Below, piece by piece: positions 61,972-64,000 of a DNA stretch of 64,000 nt. The DNA is from an uncultured Flavonifractor sp. Lineage in GTDB: Bacteria > Bacillota > Clostridia > Oscillospirales > Oscillospiraceae. The translations under genes were made by a program, and so were the position numbers. How positions within the stretch are numbered: position 1 is the stretch's first letter; each line of letters starts with the position of its first letter. Under the pieces are notes generated by a model, which ran no database searches, was not told the origin of the DNA, and worked only from the letters and a program-made list of their open reading frames with translations. Where the stretch lies: NCBI GenBank assembly GCA_947346365.1, contig CANAAV010000008.1, positions 1 to 64,000 of the forward strand. The letters are read 5' to 3'.

Positions 61972-62340
61972 TCAGCCCTCCCGGCCGCCGTCCTGAGACG
62001 GGGAAGAGGGAAGCGGCTTGCCCTGGTGCTTTTTATTTTGCAGCTTGAAGATTTCCCGTTTGGCCTCAGACAGCTCCAGCTTAATCCGGGTGGCCTCCTC
62101 CAGATATTCTTTCAGCTGGCGGCGGAGGTTTTCAGCGGCTTCGACCTCTTTGAAATATTCATCGGCGATATTGACCGCCGCCAAAACCGCGCCGTCCACC
62201 ATGCTCACCTTGGCGCCGAAGAGCACCTCCTGCACCTTGGCGTCCACATGGCCTGCCACCTTCTGGATGTAATCGGCCTCTTCCGTGGCAACCAGAGTAT
62301 ATTCCTGCCCGGCAATGGTTACACAAACGCGGTTTTTCAT
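61972..62340 (-). CDS. zapA: Cell division protein ZapA
   Basis: A 122-residue protein. The N-terminal beta-rich head (VCVTIAGQEYTLVATEEADYIQKVAGHVD) is followed by a long coiled coil (to about residue 100) and a disordered Ser/Gly tail. ZapA cross-links FtsZ filaments and promotes Z-ring formation. It heads the zapA-U32-dut-maf-mreCD-PBP2 cluster, which links division and wall elongation. A good promoter lies about 50 bp upstream. Confidence 0.9.
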   Translation of the reverse strand: MKNRVCVTIAGQEYTLVATEEADYIQKVAGHVDAKVQEVLFGAKVSMVDGAVLAAVNIADEYFKEVEAAENLRRQLKEYLEEATRIKLELSEAKREIFKLQNKKHQGKPLPSSPSQDGGREG

Positions 62341-62386
62341 GGCTGGTCCTCCCGATCATTTGTTTGCGGTTTTCGCCCTTTCTTTT

Positions 62387-62415
62387 ATCATAACACGGAT
62401 ATGTCTGCCCTACAA
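62387..62415 (-). promoter_or_regulatory. Promoter of zapA and the envelope cluster
   Basis: Minus strand: -35 TTGTAG (62415-62410), 17-bp spacer, -10 TATGAT (62392-62387). A second, extended -10 (TGCTATAAT) lies further upstream at 62540-62532. The stretch 62416-62610 holds no gene that I can see. Confidence 0.65.
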
Positions 62416-62610
62416 GAGAGAAATGAGGATTTTTAAGCGCCTCAAGCCTGCGGCGGCGCGTGAGGAAAGCGGTTTGTGCGGGGAGCAGTCTGCGAGACCG
62501 CCAAGACAGACCCGGACGGCGGACTGTTCGCATTATAGCATGGTTTTCACAGGATTTAAAATAAAATCTCCGTAAATTTTGCGCCTCTAGCTTTTGCGCG
62601 GCGGCGGTCT

Positions 62611-62953
62611 AAAACAAACCCCCCGGCTATCCAACGTAGCCGGGGGGTTACTCCTGGACCTGCGGTTCGATCACTCGCCTTACCTCCGCTTTCTACAGAT
62701 TGCGCCGCTTCTAAACTGCCGGATTCTTCCCTGTGGTCACCTGTCTCCTGCAACAATACGGCACGCCGGCTTCCGTCTTCAACGATGCTTCGCTTCAGAG
62801 GGTCATACCTGAGTGCATCCTAAACAGATTCGGTTTGTTCGGAACATGTGCTGACGGGGAGGGGCGCGTCTTTAAAAGCTGCCGCGCTGAGAAGGAAGAA
62901 CGGATTCTTACACAATGAGCTGCTCAGCCCATGGGACTCACTCCCTTCTTTCT
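62611..62953 (-). ncRNA. Unidentified structured RNA, about 340 nt
   Basis: A self-contained transcription unit: a perfect consensus promoter upstream, no reading frame longer than a few codons that starts well, and an intrinsic terminator at its end (13-bp stem 62649-62637 with 62629-62617, then TGTTTT). Internal stems include GCTGAG/CTCAGC and GCGCG/CGCGC near the 5' end. I looked for RNase P RNA, tmRNA, SRP RNA, T-box and common riboswitch landmarks and found none. 6S-like RNA is possible but the length is unusual. It lies directly downstream of mnmA. Confidence 0.6.
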
Positions 62954-62959
62954 GTCTGT

Positions 62960-62988
62960 ATTATACGACATCTGGCGGCGCTTGTCAA
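62960..62988 (-). promoter_or_regulatory. Perfect consensus promoter of the unidentified RNA
   Basis: Minus strand: TTGACA (62988-62983), 17-bp spacer, TATAAT (62965-62960). It starts 34 bp after the mnmA stop codon. Such an exact promoter suggests an abundant transcript. Confidence 0.85.
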
Positions 62989-63021
62989 GCGTTTTTGTTT
63001 GATTTGTCTATTTTTAACGGC

Positions 63022-64000
63022 TCAAGCGGTGATCCAAGCGCTGCCCAGGACGGCCTGACCCCGGTAGAACACCGCAAGCTGGCCCGGTGTGGGCGCGCGG
63101 GCGGGCACGGCCGTATGCACCAGCACGTCTGCGCCTGACGGGGAGATTACGGCAGGGAGCTCCGTCTTGGAGTGGCGCAGGCGGACGGTGACCTCCATGG
63201 GACCGCCCAGAGCGTCTATCGCGATCCAGTTGGGCTGAATGCAGCGGATGGCGGCGGAAAACGGGCCGGTTCCGCCGGAGAGGACCACCCGGTTTTCTTC
63301 CGGCTGAATGGCGCAGACAAAGTACCGGTGGGGGCCGGACACGCCCAGCCCCCGCCGCTGGCCCAGGGTATAGTGGTGGATGCCCTTATGACGGCCCAGC
63401 AGGTTTCCCTGGGGATCCACAAAGTCCCCGGGAGGCGGCGTCCCACCCCGCTGGTCCAGCCAGGCGGCATAATCGCCCTCGGGAATGAAACAGATTTCCA
63501 TGCTGTCGGGCTTTTCCGCTACGGGAAGATCAAAAGCTTGGGCCAGCGCCCGCACGCCGGCTTTCTCATAATTTCCAAGAGGAAATATTACTTTGCGTAA
63601 TTGCTCCTTGGTGAGTCGGGAGAGCATATAGGATTGGTCGTTGGCGGGCATGCCCCGCAGCAGAGCGCCGTTTTCCGCCCGGGCATAGTGCCCGGTGGCC
63701 ACCCATTGGGCGCCAATGCGCTCAGCCAAGGCCAGCAGAGCGGGAAATTTGACCAGGCGGTTGCACCGGGCGCAGGGCAGGGGGGTGCGTCCGGCCAGGT
63801 AGTCCGCGGCGAAGGGGGCGCACACGTGCTCCTCCAAGGCGGCGCGGATATCCGCCGCCTCAAAGGGCAGGCCCAGACGCTCCGCGACCGCGGCGGCATC
63901 GGCGCGGCCGGCCTCTCCCAGGCCGGCGTCCAGATACAGGCAGTATACCTCCCAGCGCTCCATCAGCAGCCGGGCGGCGACCGCGGAGTCCACCCCGCCG
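63022..64000 (-). CDS. mnmA: tRNA-specific 2-thiouridylase MnmA (5' end outside window)
   Basis: About 326 residues of MnmA are visible. The frame enters at the window edge with GGVDSAV, the end of the SGGVDSS-type ATP-binding P-loop, so only about ten N-terminal residues are missing. The catalytic cysteines are in PCARCNRLVKF and MEICFIPEGDY. The enzyme adds sulfur to U34 of tRNA-Lys, -Glu and -Gln wobble positions. The C-terminal beta-barrel ends at WITA. A protein start within this window would be wrong, because GTG at 63993 lies inside the P-loop. Confidence 0.95.
   Translation of the reverse strand, partial: GGVDSAVAARLLMERWEVYCLYLDAGLGEAGRADAAAVAERLGLPFEAADIRAALEEHVCAPFAADYLAGRTPLPCARCNRLVKFPALLALAERIGAQWVATGHYARAENGALLRGMPANDQSYMLSRLTKEQLRKVIFPLGNYEKAGVRALAQAFDLPVAEKPDSMEICFIPEGDYAAWLDQRGGTPPPGDFVDPQGNLLGRHKGIHHYTLGQRRGLGVSGPHRYFVCAIQPEENRVVLSGGTGPFSAAIRCIQPNWIAIDALGGPMEVTVRLRHSKTELPAVISPSGADVLVHTAVPARAPTPGQLAVFYRGQAVLGSAWITA

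Noticed and set aside
62556..62756. 66-codon minus-strand frame over the end of the unidentified RNA
   Set aside because: It begins at a TTG without a ribosome-binding site and runs through the terminator hairpin, so it is not a credible gene.
62611..62953. RNase P RNA, tmRNA, SRP RNA or T-box in the mnmA-zapA gap
   Set aside because: None of the diagnostic core sequences of these RNAs was seen on either strand; 6S RNA could not be confirmed by eye.

Overview
The window is a GC-rich chromosomal segment from an anaerobic, probably spore-forming Firmicute of the Clostridia, most like the butyrate-producing Oscillospiraceae (Intestinimonas/Flavonifractor/Lawsonibacter type). The evidence is a complete Rnf complex, lysine-fermentation genes, a T-box leader, ylbJ, DnaD/DnaI-type replication proteins and a two-gene SufCB system. 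This placement rests on gene content, not on a search. No tRNA, rRNA, CRISPR array, prophage or intact insertion sequence was seen.

Left arm (1-16.8 kb): a purine/urate-type catabolic locus in two divergent halves. The minus-strand operon is ygeX-ygeY-ygeW-carbamate kinase. The plus-strand operon is ssnA-ygfK-xdhD-like molybdenum hydroxylase-cupin. Between them is a five-gene operon: a FecCD-type ABC importer, a ModE-like DNA-binding protein and a THEP1-type NTPase. Its promoter carries two palindromes, one of them ModE-operator-like, so a molybdate/tungstate importer feeding the molybdenum enzyme is the best reading. An ECF sigma factor with a probable membrane anti-sigma protein follows.

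18.8-23.5 kb: branched-chain amino acid synthesis. ilvC is followed by a 58-residue membrane protein. ilvB-ilvN lie behind a T-box leader whose specifier reads as GUC (Val). An 88-bp palindromic MITE-like element follows, and a relative of it lies at the left edge of the window.

23.7-32 kb: rnfCDGEAB, a small membrane protein, and a polar amino acid ABC importer. 32-37.6 kb: mfd, a DnaC/DnaI-type helicase loader and a DnaD-domain protein.

37.7-48.3 kb: lysine fermentation. kamB-kamC has its own consensus promoter. kce-kdd-kamA-kamD-kamE follows a leader that resembles a lysine riboswitch with a reduced 3' half, then a large terminator hairpin. A convergent sodium:neurotransmitter symporter family gene shares the kamE terminator. 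Lysine would be converted by KamA, KamDE, Kdd and Kce to acetoacetate and 3-aminobutyryl-CoA and on to butyrate. The ammonia-lyase kal and the CoA-transferase are not in the window. Rnf would conserve the energy of reduced ferredoxin.

48.4-64 kb: minimal SufC-SufB, a hotdog thioesterase, ylbJ, a small Cys-rich protein, a decayed MFS transporter, a GH13 glycosidase, and a cell-envelope cluster on the minus strand (zapA-U32 peptidase-dut-maf-mreC-mreD-PBP2). Between zapA and the edge-truncated mnmA is an unidentified non-coding transcription unit of about 340 nt with a perfect consensus promoter and an intrinsic terminator.
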